64,000 nucleotides of DNA. It comes from Coriolopsis trogii. Lineage: Eukaryota; Basidiomycota; Agaricomycetes; Polyporales; Polyporaceae. Position 1 is the stretch's first letter. The number at the start of each line of letters is the position of its first letter. Location of the stretch: NCBI GenBank assembly GCA_020543525.1, contig JAHYIO010000036.1:806001-870000 (forward strand), read 5' to 3'. Under the pieces are notes generated by a model, which had not been told where the DNA came from, ran no database searches, and was given only the letters and a program-made list of their open reading frames with translations. Below, in pieces: positions 12,523-24,428 of the stretch. The position numbers and the translations under genes are program-made.

Positions 12523-15409
12523 ATGGCTGCTCCTTCGGGGCCCCTCGCAGAGCGAGCGGAGATACACAAATCGTGCAAGACCTTGGAATCAGTCGTGAAC
12601 ATATTGAATGACTACTGCGAGGCTGCCAATGCTATCGTATCGCTCCAGAAGAAGTTGGCAAAGGCTCTCAGAGAGGCCGCGTCGGCCAAATGCGTTGCGG
12701 AGATTCCAGGTATGTGAACTACGCCTCCAGGGTCACGCCGAAGCATTGGAGAGGACAACCATGCTAAATCGTAACAGCGAACGCTCTGATCGCAAGCGCG
12801 ACTATCTTCGAGGCCATGGCGGAGGTGGACATCAAGTTTACAAAGTATGCGGACAAGGAGTGCGACAGTGTCAGTGCGGAGGTGAAGAAATGGTTCAAGA
12901 AGCTTGCGGTAGGTTGTCCGCATGATGGTGTGTCTTCCTCCTCGCCCTGACTGCCCGTAGAAAGAGGAGCGAGCCCATGACGACAAGATTGCGTCCGCGA
13001 ACCAGAAGATCAAGCAGGCCGGTCAGTCGTACGAACGGAAAGCGAAGAAGAACCCCCAGGGGGCTGCAGAGGAACACACGCGCTACATCAATCTCCTTAG
13101 TACACTAGGACCGGAAGTCAACAGGGAGAAGTAGTATGTCTCCACATGTTCCTCGCATTGAATCGTTACTCACCTCTGTATCATCGTTCACTGCAGTAAT
13201 CATGCCTTGCTCGTAACGCAGAAGCATACCTCAACGATGTACAACCTGGCAGCCTGTCTCTCTCGCGTCGCCGATGCAGAGTGGATGCGGGGTTGCGAAA
13301 CAGTTCGTCGGTTCTCACCAACAGTTGGACAATTAGGACAATGGAAAGCTCTTTGTGAGGGTGGCTGGTCAGGTGGTGTCCCTCCCGACCTACCTGATGC
13401 AAACGGAGTCGAACAATCGGAGACATCCTCACAGCCTCCAGGAGCGAACGAGCAAGACATGAGCAACACATCAGACAGTGGAAGAGAGCGACCTACAACT
13501 CCGTTGGAGAAACCTGCCCCACGATATTCGTCGCGAAACGGTTCCGAACAGGAATCGACCTCTCGCGCAGTGACCCCATCTGGCCATTCCCCGGTGCCAC
13601 CACCGCAGTACTTCCCGCCTACCTCTGTTGGGGACCCTCCATCTCCTGAGCCGCGTCCCCTTCCAGAACCCACAAAGGACACCGATCAAGCCAAGAAATC
13701 CAGTGACGAAAGGTCGACCACTCTTGCTTCGCTCGCAGCCTTCCCTGCGCCTCCGACCCATTTCCCTGTACCACGAGCCGGCGGAAGCCGGTTCAACTCT
13801 ATTGCTACCTCTCCTCCTCCACAACTCCAGGTTCCCACGGCTGAACCGACGCACGACTCACAGGACTCGCGTAATATTGCCCCTTTCCCTCGCCTGACTG
13901 AGTCACCAGTGTCGGAAACTGCCCTTAACACCCCCGCATTGACGGAGGACACTCGATCACCGCCTACTCCTCGAACGGACCTCTCAACTCCGACAGTCGG
14001 GACGAATGCGATGGTTCGTTCAGAAGACATCTCCGAGACGAAGGTCGACTCCACGTCTTACCCCGCCAGCCGCGACCGGCAGGCAGTTCCACCCTCTTTA
14101 TATTCACAGACCAGCCAATCGTCTCAGTCGCAGTCTTCGCCCGTACTCTCCCGTGCACGGTTGGATGGCGATAGGGAGACTGGAGCCCCAGCCACCGACT
14201 ACGTGGCGGCACCGTCTCCTAGCGTACCATCCTCCTACAAACGAGGAGACTACGTTGACGATAACGAGTTTGGTGTTCGTCGAAGCACTGACTCAGCCAG
14301 GACACGTACGGTAGAGCCGTCGCTGGGGAAGATCGTGGAGAGGAATGATACCGGAAAGAGCACTGGCAGTGTGGTCGCTGCGTTGCGCGACCGCTATGCT
14401 CGGGTGAGTGTTTCAAGCGTCTGCAAGTTGGATGTAACTGAAGTTTTTGTAGCCTACGGGACCATCCTCGCCGCCACCAAAGTCGCCACCACCTCGGGAG
14501 CTCCCTAGACTCCCCACTAGTGTCTCGAATTTAGCCAATCGTTATGAGCCTATGAACGGAGTTAGCGCTGCTAACACCTCTCGGCAGCAGGTCGATTCGC
14601 CGGTGCGGGAAAGGAGACGACCATCGATTGAGACCTACTCAAGGATGCCGGAAGCAACCTCCTCGACGGCAATGACTCCCTCTACCTCACGCTATTCTGC
14701 TGCCTCAAGCGGCCCTTCTCCGGATGACATTGCCTTGCGACGTCAGCGTATTGAGGAGCTGGAAGAGTTGGAGCTACGGGAGCGGGAACACGAACTTCGT
14801 ATGAAGGAGCGTGAGATAGAGCAACGCGCTCGCGAACTGGAGAGGGAGCGTCAGAACCTATTCAGTACGCGAGGTGGGAGAAGTGACGGCTATGTCAGCG
14901 ACGGCACACGCGCTACTGGTGGTCCACGGATATCCACGACCCAACGACCCGCCCTTGAGACCCCCATGGGATCAAGATATTCTTCTGCCTACTCACAGAG
15001 TACGACGCACCTAGTTCCCCCCTCTGCATCGTCGCAAGCACCGTCGAGACAACCGTCAAGCCAGCCGACGTCGCCCGCTTCGGACCATGCACCGTATTGT
15101 GGGTGTGAAACTTGCTCTGCGTCGAAGTACAAGACACGGGACGTTGGGTCACCGAGGGATATGCGGCAGCCAGACCCACCGATCCAATTGCGTCCGGAGA
15201 AACCGAAGGGTTGGATCAGGCGACTGAGCATGCCGGTAATACCGAACGCGTTCTCCTTGGACTCGAAGAAGAACGGGAGCAATGTGGGTATTGCTGGCGG
15301 ACCTGGGTATCGCAACAGCCTTGCGTTCGCCGACGAAGACGGTCGTATACAAACCGACCTGTCTGGCGGTATCCGCAATCGTAGCAGCACAAACCTTGTG
15401 CGACGGTGA
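12523..15409 (+). CDS. BAR-like (Ivy1-like) protein with long disordered tail
   Basis: The N-terminal part is a mostly helical domain of about 250 residues built from several exons. It begins MAAPSGPLAERAEIHKSCKT and includes LNDYCEAANAIVSLQKKLAK, VDIKFTKYADKECDSVSAEV, KKWFKKLAKEERAHDDKIAS and YINLLSTLGPEVNREKYNHA. It ends near GQLGQWKALCEGGWSG. This pattern fits a BAR/I-BAR-like membrane-binding domain and recalls the yeast vacuolar protein Ivy1, which binds phospholipids and Ypt7. The following 550 or so residues are serine/proline-rich and probably disordered. They contain a charged coiled coil (IEELEELELREREHELRMK) and near the end a small cysteine patch (CGCETCSASK). The final exon ends NRSSTNLVRR and stop. 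The domain call is by pattern only. Confidence 0.6.
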
Positions 15410-17116
15410 TCCTGACATGATGCGTCTCTTATATCCTCCTGGACAGAGACTTTAACGCTTCGCACGATGCGCGTCTCGCTGCCCGCGTGCTGCCCTTCTA
15501 ACATCTCTCTGTTTATATGCATCCTACCGTATATGTGCTTGCTGGCTCACTTGCTGATAGTTCTGACATACCGTGTTAGCTGATACCTGTCCTCCTACAC
15601 CTCACGATCACGACTACGTATGACCCATGAGCCTCTACGACCCTACTCTTGCTGTATCTCTTACCTAATTGTGTCGCTTTGCAATGATTACCTGTGCTAC
15701 TGTAGCCTTGCGTCACTCGGTGCGCATCGGGGCCGCACACAAGGTAAGTGTCGCATCCTGTCTTGTCTTGCCCTTACCCGTCCGGATCCATCTCATCGCA
15801 ACTGTGGCGCTGCAGGCAACCGTGGCCGCGGGATTCGAACTTGTAACGCTCTTCTGACAGCATACTACTTGGTGAGTGTGTTTGTATCTTCAGCGCATGT
15901 CAGGACTCTAGGGTGGTCCCATGTGGTCATAGAAGCCTGCGTCGTTGCTCCCGTGTATTCTGCACTCCCATCGCCTGCATAACAGGCTTCGGGCAGGGTG
16001 TCGAACCCACGTTGGATGCTCTTATCGAAGCAGATTCGTGTCTACAATCTTGTCTTGTGTTTCAGCATGAGGTTGTTGTTGCGCCCGTCTTGCCACATGG
16101 AAGCCTCAATGGGGCCAAGCAGAGCCCTACGACAAGCGGTCGACATTCCCCACATTGCGGAGTCTCGTTGGCTTAGCGACGCATATTCTCCGTTCGCATC
16201 CTTAGACTCGGTGCAGTTGCGGTCGCGATGTGGGGAGTGGTGGGACCACGAACGGACTTTGATGGAAAGTATGTCCTCGGTTGGGTGTCTCGGTCCGAAG
16301 GAGCTAAAGCAGATGGTACCTATGGACACTGGGCAATGGGTTGGGCTGCTCAATGACGTTCACTGTCGATCGGTACATGAGCGATCTGTGCCTGATGATC
16401 CATCACGATTTAGCTCACATCCATGGTCTCGCGTGGGATCACTGCGACTACATACAGCCCGCAATCCTTCTGCTGTCTGGTCATCGAAGTTTAGGAAGAC
16501 GACCGCGCGCGACTAACAAGCCCTGCCGGTAGTTATCAAGATCGCGGCCAACTCGGTCTTCGCAACGCCTCGTAGCAAGGCCGGACCCGTTGGCTGAGTG
16601 GGGTAGCCTTCCTGCGCTGCGAGACGAGAGTCAAGGCTGCTAATCCTGACTGTGTATAGATATGACGAACGGGTGCCACAACGGTGATAGTTGTCTTACC
16701 GCATCCCGCAATGCGCAGTGTGGATAAGAGACTGATATGCCCACGTGCGACATTTCTAGTGAATGCGGCCGCTTTCTCTATGCAATCCAGGCATCCTGAG
16801 GACAAATCTTCCCGAGCTTCTTTGCGCGATTGCAACAATCAAACATCCTTCTGGGTTTGCCCCAGTTCCCTGCCGGATGACAATCTCGGGCTCTCTGACC
16901 AGTGGGCGTGAGTATGGAAGCTAACCCAACCTTCGCCTGATACTGATGTTATCCGCGTATGTAGGTCCCTACATCAGGAAGTGTGGCGGTCACAACTCTC
17001 CCCACAACTTCGCATCAACATCAGATCATCGCACCTTCCTCGTGTCTCGCCCGAGCACATTGAAATAGTCGTACCCCAGCACGAAGAACTTTCTTTTCTC
17101 TTCTCCGTCGCCCCCC
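15410..17116. other. 1.7-kb region without an assignable gene
   Basis: Between the BAR-like gene and the first DUF6534-type gene. Open frames exist, and several GT-AG-like spacings suggest that a decayed membrane-protein gene may once have been here, but no family motif could be aligned. Two tRNA-like stretches (near 15830 and 16580-16670) were considered and rejected. Confidence 0.35.
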
Positions 17117-19393
17117 ATGGCTCTCTTGGTCTTCTCTCGTCAAGCTGACGGCCTGGATCCGAGCGCCGGCGCTCCGCCGGTAGTTCCGAGCCTGGGCGAA
17201 ACGTACGGGGCATACCTTCTTGGAACTTACGGGGGTCTCATGTAAGCTTGCTCCGTATCGGAGGCATTACGGTTTGTTACTCAAAAGCAACTCGATCAGT
17301 CTGTATGGTCTGGCTATACAGCAGGCCTACAGGTATTGGGTGCTTTTCCCGACGGATAGTCTCTTTATCCGCCTCTTGGTGCGTGCAGTCCATGTGCTGG
17401 TTGGAATCGTCGCTAAGAACAACGCTGTATAGGTCGTTATTGTTATGTGAGTCTGATCAAGTCCCATGGAGTGGGTATTGACACTGGCGCTCAGGATTCT
17501 CGAGACGGTTCATACTGTTTTCACTATGCATTCCTGGTGAGTGGAGCTTGACCCTCACCGTTCCTTGCAATACTGAATTGAGGTGTAGTTACCACTACCT
17601 CGTGACGAATTATTCCAATCCGTCGGCTTTGGAGCTTGGAGTTTGGTGCGTCGTTCAATCCTCCAAATTATGAGCAAGCTTCTGATGGAACGGCACGTAT
17701 CGTCAAGGTCTGTGAATGTGAGTAAATCCACTCGAACGCCCGCCGCGATCAAGGCTAATAGGCTGTGTAGGTTATACCTATCCTCCTCGTGAGTCACCAA
17801 GACCTGCTTGTGAGTGTATGGAATGCTTGATCACCCGCCCTTCATAGGCGGCAACCATGTTCATCTCCCAACTGTTGGTATCTTCCGCTTGCACGCCTGA
17901 AGTTTGCTCATATTCATATTCCTCCTATCTCATAGGTTCTTCGCTCGTCGTGTCTATCTGAGTAAGTTTTCTTGCCATTCTTCTGCGATCATGCTCTTCA
18001 CACCTCGGGAACAGTGGGCAATCAGTACCGAATCATAGTGGGCATCGCGGTGCGTTCGGTACATGTCATATATGTCCTATCAACGCTGAGAGCCCTTGGG
18101 TTAGATGTTACTATTCGCAGTGGAGTTTGGTATGTCTCGCTAAGATGTATGTGACCGCGGTGTGGTCTCTCATCGGGCCATTACTTCGTTACCGATGGAT
18201 AGGCTTTGCGATAGGTGAGAGACGAATCGTCTGTGACATTGTTGCTATCGCCTGAGAGCTCCTTTAGCTGCCGTTGTGGAAGTGTGAGTCTGCCCTAGCG
18301 CTTTCAAACTACACATAGACAAACGATGTTCTGTAGCGTCAAGATTGCGACTTTCGAATCCATCAAGCAAGTCAACGTGAGTACCTTCAGCGCTGTAGCT
18401 ATCACTCATGATGGCTCACGCCTCACAGCACCTCCTGACTGCAGTGTTTACGGGAGCATTCCTAGGAGACTCTCTCCTCACTATGTCGCTATTCTCTGTG
18501 ATATTTCGTAACCGTCACGAAAGGCACGTACCCTCACTTGCAACCTAGTCTACCAGTGTCTGCTGACACAGCATTTTTTCGCAGAAATGACTCCATCTGG
18601 GATACGCTAATGTTGTATCTCATCAATACTGGTATGCGCCTGCGATGATCCTTCGGATCTTGTTTTTCTGATGCCCACACAGGTCTGCTCCACGAGTAAG
18701 CGGACCCTCAACCCGGGGGAGGTTGTGGCTGAACGGTCATTCACAGCGTGCTCAATGTTGTCTCACTTGTTGTGGTATGTGTCTTGATTGCCAGAAGGCA
18801 ATATTGCGGAGCTCAAGCATGGCTGCGGTGCACAGGTTATCGTTCTCCCACACGGCCTGATTCACGGAAGCGTGGCTATCGTCACGACCAGGTGTACGTG
18901 GTCACATGCTGAATGCACCGTCTTTATGGGATGCTGACTGGCGCTCACATGCTAGTGTATGGGAATACGCTGCTAGCTGTGTACGTGGAGACAAAGAAAC
19001 GATCACGCTTGTGGCTAAGGCAACCCCTTGCAGGCTCAATTCCCGGGAGTTGAACGTCACTCGAGGTATCGAAGTCATCGACGGCATGGACGTGGGTATG
19101 AATATCATCGCCCGTGCGAACCGCCTCGCGGCGCAAGAACAGTGGAACGTGCCACAGGTGAGATGTGACAGTTTACGTGGTATAGGCGTTCCACTCGCCG
19201 CTGACTATCACGGAATGTGCCTCAATCCTGATAGGTACCGGAGCCTTCACCTCCAGCAATCAATATCAAGGTCACGACGGAGATGGGGGGTGACGGCGAC
19301 AAGCAACTGGAGAAGGGTATGACCGACGCGCGTGTTGGGTCCCGGAGGGCCACATACAATTTCCCCAGTTTCATGGTTCTCGACGATCGCTAG
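17117..19393 (+). CDS. DUF6534-type seven-helix membrane protein, copy 1
   Basis: Member of a large Agaricomycete family of uncharacterised membrane proteins. Exon 1 encodes a short leader and the hallmark SLGETYGAYLLGTYGGLM. It is followed across many small introns by SISLYGLAIQQAYRYWVLFP, ILETVHTVFTMHS, YHYLVTNYSNPSALELGVW, VIPILL, AATMFISQL, FFARRVYLMGNQYRIIVGIA, HLLTAVFTGAFLGDSLLTMS (core of the DUF6534 region) and NDSIWDTLMLYLINTGLLHE. The C-terminal cytosolic tail starts RANRLAAQEQWNVPQ and continues after the last intron as VPEPSPPAINIKVTTEMG, ending FMVLDDR and stop. Family members have about seven helices. All junctions examined stay open. Function is unknown. Confidence 0.75.
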
Positions 19394-19930
19394 CGGGAGG
19401 ATTTATAGGACCATTTGATGTTGTATTGTATCTTCGACTGCAAATGTGCTATATCTTTGCATTTGACGTGCAGCGAAACCTTTTGACTCTAGCGCGAAGC
19501 CAGTCGTAAATTATGAAAGTCAGGAGCATTGCTCTCATAGCAAGCTGTCCTTCGAAGGGCAACACCTCCGCGAGCGCCGAGTGGCGATTTCAAGTGACAC
19601 TGGTGACACGTGCTGATTCCCACATCACGTGCCTGTCTACCATGTCACAACCTTTCCCAAATCCCTCCGGATAGAACCGAATAATATTACGTCAATAGGA
19701 TGTCTTATTACCGTCCTGATGACATCTATTAAGTATGGGTATTTCAGAATAAAAGCCGATGACTTAGCAGTAACCCGACGCATTAGGTTGCATTCCGACG
19801 CATTAGGTTATATTCGGATTATTAGTAACTTACCTCCTAATAGTCCATATTGAATCCAGACATTATGTCTATATCTAGAGAATACATGACTCCATCTAGA
19901 TATGTAAATCATCATCAGGATGTGGTCATC
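19394..19930. repeat. AT-rich segment with short direct repeats at mosaic edge
   Basis: About 540 bp without a gene. From about 19640 the sequence becomes AT-rich. It contains cccaaatccctccggata (about 19657) and two direct copies of cgacgcattaggtt about 20 bp apart (about 19775-19810). A similar CCGGAT-bearing block lies at about 26970-27140, beyond the gene-fragment mosaic. It may be a terminal or solo piece of a transposable element. No terminal inverted repeat could be paired. Confidence 0.4.
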
Positions 19931-19967
19931 GAGTCTGGTCGGTCGAAGATCTCGTTGGGGGCGGCCT

Positions 19968-22265
19968 TCAGGAGCTGCCTGTCTTCAGGTCGTACGTTGC
20001 ACGTACCAACGGGTTGAGGAGGACAGGAGCCTCGGGGTCTCTGGAGTAAGGCAGCGCATCCTTGACCTTGACGAGGTTATTCTTCAACAACATTTCCGTC
20101 CATGTAGCACAGGCGCTGACAGTGGTGGTTCTTCTGCTCGTACACCTCGTATACAGACGGCTCGAGAGCATCGACAAGGTAGCGCAGGTGGATGACCATG
20201 CAGGTAGCACCAACTTGTCCGAACCCAAAGATAGACTGTAGAAACAGTGCCATTAGCGATAACGGATGCATAGTCAAACTTCGAAACGACTGACCATGAC
20301 ACCTGCACGGATGCCATCGGTGTGTATCGTCTTCGACGGGAAGATCAAGTACGTGTGCTGCTTGAACAACGCATCGATGTTGCTGCGAATACTATCAGTA
20401 GGGGGAAGAGTGTGTGCTATTCACGATACGTACTCGGCGTTGCGGTGGCCCGGGATGACGCTGGAACCCACGCCTTGCAGGAGACCAGCGAGTTGCCAGG
20501 CTGCAGAACCACCCTTCGAATGTCCGCAAAGGCTCTTCTGCGCCATGATCGGAACAGCGTTGCCAGGCGTGCGACCGATGTTGGTGAACACGTCGTTCCA
20601 GATGTGCGTCTCGTTCTTCTCCTGAGAGTGGTATAGCTCGTCAGCTGATATCGAAACGATATTGTTTCGCCACTTACGTCCGTGGCTGTACTGGTACCGT
20701 GTATCGAGAGGACACCCAAGTCATCTGCGGTGAGACCCCAGACAGCAAGGGCACGACGCAACGGTGCGATGCGAGGGTCGACACCTTCTAGCATACCGTA
20801 CGTCGCGATTGCATCCTTCTCCTGGCGAGCAGCCTCCTTCTCAATGTCGGCGATGCGGGTAGCAACGTACTCGTCGGCTACATTCCCATTGCTCTTCCGG
20901 TACTCAAACTCGTCCTGAAGCAGTTGACGCTCGTTCTCCAACCATTGTGCGATCTGCTTGCCGCAGAACGAAAGCTGTCGAGAGCGATATGCAAGGTCGA
21001 GAATGGAAAGTGGGTGTCTCGCGTGCACTTCACGAGCAATGGTGAGTGCGCCGCGATCTGGAGCAGGGACCGAACGCCCAGCTTTGTCACTGACGAGGGG
21101 TGTAAGTGCGGATCGTCAACATACTTCGAAATCAGGACTCACGTTGACGTCGAGGTGAAAGCAATAACATCGCGAATGGGGCATCCAAGCTCAATAGCAG
21201 TCTTAGCACTCATGAGGACTTGTACACCTGTTCCTTGCGATTCCATAAACTGCAAACAATCATGAGTACAGCGCATATTATGGCGACCAATGAACATACT
21301 TCTGAACGCGCGTAGTCGTTGCAGGGCGAGACATCTCTGTTGGCTCACGGCCCATTGCGAAGTCGGTTTCGGCATTGCTGGTCGCCTTCATGTTCGTGAA
21401 CTCGTAAGAGCCCTCTTCACTCAGGTCGTCGAAGCCTCCCGCTAGCATGACCTTGGCCTTGCCGGACAGAAGCGTATCGCAAGCGATCTCGATGGACTGA
21501 AGAGTAGTAGCACTAGAGGAGATCGTCAGTGGATGTAGTTCCTAAAGTGAGGCTCGACACGAACCAAGCACCAACAGGGATCTTGACAGGACCACTCGAA
21601 GAGAGCAGAAGGAGGCTAACCCATCCTGTGGTGGTGTTGATGAAACTGAGACGAGCGCGTTAGTAGATACATGTATCTGAGTGGAGTGCATGACTCACGT
21701 CTTCTGCAGGATATCGTTCTGAACGTCCTTTTCGTCGCGGCGATCCATGAACATGCGAGCCATACTCTCGACACCGCCCATACCACTGCCGATGCTCGTG
21801 CCGACCTCCGACGGGTGCATGTAGTTGTATAGTTCGTATACGTCAGTGATACCAGACATATTGAGTGCCTCAGCAGCACGTACAAGAGCCCAGAGGGTGG
21901 CGCGGTCGGTCTGTGCGATGATGTCTTCAGGGATACCGTCGTGACCAGCGTTCCATCCGATGGGGATCTGCCCAGCGATGGTACGGCTGAGGTTGAATAC
22001 CTGAAGCACGAAGACCTGAGCACCCTTCTTGAACTAGACGAACCACTTCGCCGGTCGGTCCAGAGTCGCACTCGTCACCGTGCTCAGGCCTCAACCTTAT
22101 AGCACAGTCCAGAGACATTACAACACTTACCGATGATGCGGCCGCCCGCGTGCGCAAGAACGTCCTTCTCATACAGACCACGGATGTCCTTGTTGTCGAC
22201 AGGCTCGCCCGACTGGCGTCAACCCAGCCGAAGTACAAGCTACCATCCTTGAGGCGACCGCCCAA
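19968..22265 (-). pseudogene. fatty acid synthase alpha fragment, ketoacyl synthase region
   Basis: The translation follows the fungal fatty acid synthase alpha chain from just before the ketoacyl synthase domain to the boundary of the 4'-phosphopantetheinyl transferase domain. Recognisable blocks in order: DGSLYFGWVDA, DNKDIRGLYEKDVLAHAG, FNLSRTIAGQIPIGWNAGHD, MHPSEVGTSIGSGMGGVESM, the catalytic-cysteine region [64 protein letters not shown] and MAQKSLCGHSKGGSAAWQ. Several proper introns remain. Breaks are evident: a shift between GWVDA and GEPVDNKD, about 45 residues missing after LAHAGGRI with a further one-base shift near 22040, and a one-base shift in the last exon near 20110. The fragment stops at DLKTGSS without the PPT domain. 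All upstream domains (MAT, ACP, most of KR) are absent. It cannot encode a working synthase. Confidence 0.85.
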
Positions 22266-22313
22266 ACTGCCTCAGATGCACTTGCCAGACTTTGACTTTG
22301 TGGATGTAGTAGA

Positions 22314-23937
22314 TTACATCGGCGGCACAGGTAGGGAACTGATCCAAGGCCCATTGTGGCAGTTTGTCTCCAGACCGTTAACCTTTGCCATGGCCACTGT
22401 AGTACCCAGCTCTGCGTACTGGAACATGGTGGCCTGATTGAATAAGACAATAGAACCCCTTCCCTGGACGCCATCCAAAGGAGAGGATGTGCCCGGTGTA
22501 GGTGGCTCACCGTTTGAGGTGGTCACAACTTGCAGGTCTAGTCCAGGGTCATCAGATGGAGCGGATATGAAAGAGATCAAGCCCACCTGATATGTCGACG
22601 TTGAAGTGCGTAATCAGGGAGGAAGGGTAGAACATCCAGACCCCAGCCGGAAGCTCGATGATGAGCCCCGCCTCCCAGAGTACCAACCAAGCTTTCTCGC
22701 TTGAGTCAAAAGACCCTGTGCAGCCATTAGCCAGATTGAACGTCGTTCAAGCTAGTCACTTACCCCACACGAACACCGCACACATCATCAAGGCAAGGTT
22801 CTTGGAATCCACATGGGGGCGGGTCATGACACCCTTGATGTGGCTTCGCGCGCCGTTAACACAAAGGTTGTACCAGTACCCATAGGGAGGATCTGCCCGT
22901 TCAACTCCCATGGCACGGAGCCGTGAGGCACAATTTTCCACCCTTTGCGCAAGGGCGGGAAATCGCATTCTGAACATGCTGCTGGCATATTTGCTTGCAA
23001 CAGACAGCACAGATTAGCGTGAAGAACAACAGCGGGATAGGAGACAAAGTACGCACACCAATCTCATCATAGGTCCATCTGGCCGCATCAGATCGGCGGT
23101 GATAACCTCATGAGCTTTGTGAAAAGACGTGAAATCCGGCACCTGAAGCACAATCAGAAAGGTTCCAGCGGATTGTGAAGAACACGTACCTTCTTGTTTT
23201 GACGATCTATGCCTACAACCATGTACCAATGCAATCCCCGTGCATTCGCCTGAATGTCTCCAACACTTCGATCCCCGCACTTTGATATGTACTCGGGAAG
23301 TTCTGCATTCAGCTCTGGTACAAGGGGGGCGCGCCCAGTCTTCTTGTCAGGGTGGAACATCCAGTGTGGAATGTAGGAACGATAAGCAAAAGCATATCCG
23401 TCCACCCCTGCGATCCATGTAGCTTTCCTGATAAACGATGAGGTAAATGCACAAAAGGATAGACATTCACTCACCCTTCGTATGAAACCAAGCGAAAGTT
23501 GAGCTCCTTGACCATCTTGTACATGATCGAACGGTTCTTCCACGCCTCGTCGATCCCTCGCATGATATCTCGTCTGCTCATCTTCTGACCCATCCAGCCT
23601 GTCTCGGTCGCCGGGAATATGGATGCCGAAGTGTCAGTAGTCACCTTATCAGGCTTGTGTCTCTTGCCAGAGTGCACTCCCTGGGCCATGTCCTCTCTAC
23701 GCCGTTTAATCTGCTTCTCTGCGTGACTGGATGGGCTATGGGAGACCTCGTCGTTGACATCAGGCTACACAGACAGTCAGCATGCTTCGAGTTCGCTAAG
23801 GGGTCGCCACATGTCCTACATACCGGGCGGAAGCACCCTTGTGCCACTCCATAGTCCACGTTTCCATCCATCAATATAGGATCGGTATCCTCCTCCTGTC
23901 GACGTTCAAGTACGTATTCTTGTACAAGACTCTGCAT
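22314..23937 (-). CDS. TET/JBP-like 2-oxoglutarate Fe(II) dioxygenase
   Basis: Proteins of this superfamily oxidise methylated bases, and Agaricomycetes carry many copies, often associated with KDZ DNA transposons (Iyer and colleagues, 2014). Exons on the minus strand give YKMVKELNFRLVSYEG, KATWIAGVDGYAFAYRSYIP, ARGLHWYMVVGIDRQNKKVR and VPDFTSFHKAHEVITADLM. The metal-binding HxD follows in TRPHVDSKNLALMMCAVFVW. After an intron come KAWLVLWEAGLIIELPAG and the distal histidine in PSSLITHFNVDIS. GRGSIVLFNQATMFQYAELG supplies the expected C-terminal arginine strand. Introns splice cleanly and no stop was found, so it may be functional. The start is uncertain: the frame remains open upstream of the ATG at 23937 to about 24050. 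It abuts the synthase fragment by under 50 bp. Confidence 0.68.
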
Positions 23938-24428
23938 GTCTGTGGTCGTGGTAACCAGAGTCGTTTGTCGGGAACTTGAAGCTGTCTTGCCAAAGCTGGA
24001 TGGCCAGGTAAGCTTGGCAGTCTGCGAATTAGGGTGGCGCTCACCATATTGATAACAAGCCGCTCAAATGGTCAATATCTCCGTCGTCAACGGGTGTTGA
24101 ACAAGGCAGCATGGTAGAGTGGTGAAGACCTAGAGGAGAAGGGGGATAGGGAGCACGACACGGGCAACGTCCGTTGTCAACCGTAGGCGACTGGGATCGC
24201 GCTGGGTTGGTGCATCACGAGACCATGACGCGCCCCACGTGACGTCGTCAACAAAGTTACGCGTCTAGTCGGTACGCGTCGTTTATAAGGCCGATGTGGC
24301 TTCGCTCGGAAGGGCGACGGCTGCCCTTTCAATGACTGCTCCTCTTGGAAGGGCAGCCCGAGGATCAGTTGCACTGTGAGCAAGAGTAAGTACGTAAGGT
24401 AAGCTTTGATCAAGCGAGTATCTTGTGC
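23938..24428. other. spacer within the gene-fragment mosaic
   Basis: About 490 bp upstream of the dioxygenase. An open frame continues from the dioxygenase for roughly 100 bp. Two ACGCGT motifs (24259-24264 and 24274-24279) lie 15 bp apart. No gene was identified. Confidence 0.4.

Noticed and set aside
13200..13854. Long minus-strand frames antisense to the BAR-like gene.
   Set aside because: They mirror the codon bias of the real plus-strand exons, and no splice logic or motifs support them.
15824..15845. gggattcgaac on the plus strand, resembling a minus-strand tRNA T-arm.
   Set aside because: The flanking bases do not form the T stem, and no acceptor, D or anticodon arm could be built around it.
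16574..16672. tRNA-like sequence with a D-arm-like hairpin, a 5-bp stem around ctgctaa and an acceptor-like pairing ending in acgggtgcca.
   Set aside because: No T-arm with the TTC-A consensus and one acceptor mismatch; the stem with ctgctaa is not a regular anticodon arm. Judged chance or at best a relic.
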